A stretch of 5,748 nucleotides of DNA from contig JAHWKS010000424.1 of the NCBI GenBank assembly GCA_019347795.1, positions 1 through 5,748 of the forward strand, written 5' to 3'. The notes under the pieces are model-generated. The model was given only the letters and a program-made list of their open reading frames with translations, was not told the origin of the DNA and searched no databases. Position numbers and translations under genes: made by a program. This document shows positions 5,333-5,748 of the stretch, one piece after another. Source of the stretch: Planctomycetota bacterium (GTDB lineage: Bacteria; Planctomycetota; Planctomycetia; Pirellulales; Pirellulaceae). Numbering within the stretch: the stretch's first letter is position 1; the number at the start of each line of letters is the position of its first letter.

Positions 5333-5748
5333 TCAGCGGTCGTCCGTCACGCGGCGAAAAACTACAGCGTCGGCGACAACCAAACCCGAGCTGTCGCCGG
5401 CATGGAACTCGACGAAGCCGTGATTCCCGGCGCTGAAGTCAAAGACGCCCAAAGAGCGCGACGCCGCTTGCTGCGGCGAGAACACGAACTCCGTCTCGCT
5501 GCCGACGTGTTGCACTCGCACGGCGAACTTCGATGTGCCGGGCAGCGGCGTCTCCTCATGCAAGAGCACTTCGTACTTGCCGGCGGCCAGGACCGGCGTG
5601 AAGCGTACGAACTCACGCGCCGTGGCTCGCCCGCCGTTCGTCAGATAGCGCCGACCGTGGCCGCGCTGCGGGCAACGCACGAACTGATGCCCAACCCAGA
5701 AGTAAGGCGTGGCGTAAAACTCTTCGTCGCGGTCGTCCACGATCACCT
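5333..5748 (-). CDS. C-terminal golvesin/xanthan-lyase-like domain of a protein cut by the window edge
   Basis: The last 138 or so residues of a minus-strand gene that runs off the right edge; TGA ends it at 5333. The first whole codon is a GTG for an internal valine (VIVDDRDEEF), not a start. The sequence fits the golvesin C-terminal / xanthan-lyase carbohydrate-binding-like domain: VIVDDRDEEF at the entry, then RFTPVLAAGKYEVLLHEE, FAVRVQHVG, LGVFDFSAGNHGFVEF, and the characteristic GLVVADAVVFRRV at the end. This is a beta-sandwich usually found at the C-terminus of secreted enzymes. In planctomycetes such domains often end FAD-dependent oxidoreductases, glycoside hydrolases or proteins labelled xanthan lyase. 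The upstream enzyme part cannot be seen. It converges on the remnants at 4913-5274, with 58 bases between. Confidence 0.65.
   Translation of the reverse strand, partial: VIVDDRDEEFYATPYFWVGHQFVRCPQRGHGRRYLTNGGRATAREFVRFTPVLAAGKYEVLLHEETPLPGTSKFAVRVQHVGSETEFVFSPQQAASRSLGVFDFSAGNHGFVEFHAGDSSGLVVADAVVFRRVTDDR

Noticed and set aside
5744..5746. GTG as the start of the rightmost minus-strand gene
   Set aside because: It encodes a valine within the entry motif of the domain and lies two bases from the window edge, so the frame almost certainly continues outside.

Overview
The window is GC-rich and reads like a chromosome fragment from a planctomycete, most likely from the Pirellulales. This rests on recalled protein resemblance and was not tested by any search. 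The clues are a large exported protein of a kind I associate with Planctomycetota, a DUF6159-like membrane protein start, a golvesin/xanthan-lyase-type C-terminal domain, and a leftward module pairing a sigma-like regulator with a coiled-coil lipoprotein.

Left third (12-1603, minus strand). Three genes read leftward in the order: small GTG-started membrane protein (1515-1312), lipoprotein with a long coiled coil and a second membrane segment (1382-786), and sigma-70-like DNA-binding protein (647-12). Each start is fixed by a good Shine-Dalgarno sequence. The first two genes overlap by 71 bases. The third follows after a 138-base gap holding an 18-bp perfect palindrome and two mutually exclusive hairpins just upstream of its ribosome-binding site. 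Upstream of the first gene lies a textbook intrinsic terminator pointing leftward, followed immediately by an 8-bp perfect hairpin. No convincing protein gene feeds that terminator, so the region from about 1701 to 1541 is a candidate structured leader (attenuator or riboswitch-like) or a small RNA.

Middle (1604-4834). A gene-free stretch of roughly 430 bases separates the leftward module from a divergent 933-residue secreted protein (2033-4834) with a clear signal peptide and no function that I recognise.

Right (4835-5748). Downstream on the plus strand is a GTG-started gene that begins like a DUF6159 membrane protein but stops after 82 codons. A protein-like tail then appears in another frame, so this looks like a decayed or rearranged locus. 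The right edge holds the C-terminal part of a convergent minus-strand gene ending in a golvesin-like domain.

The most interesting element is the leftward module with its RNA leader: membrane components and a sigma-like regulator in one probable operon, with RNA-structure signals at two points. No mobile-element gene, CRISPR array, tRNA or rRNA was seen.
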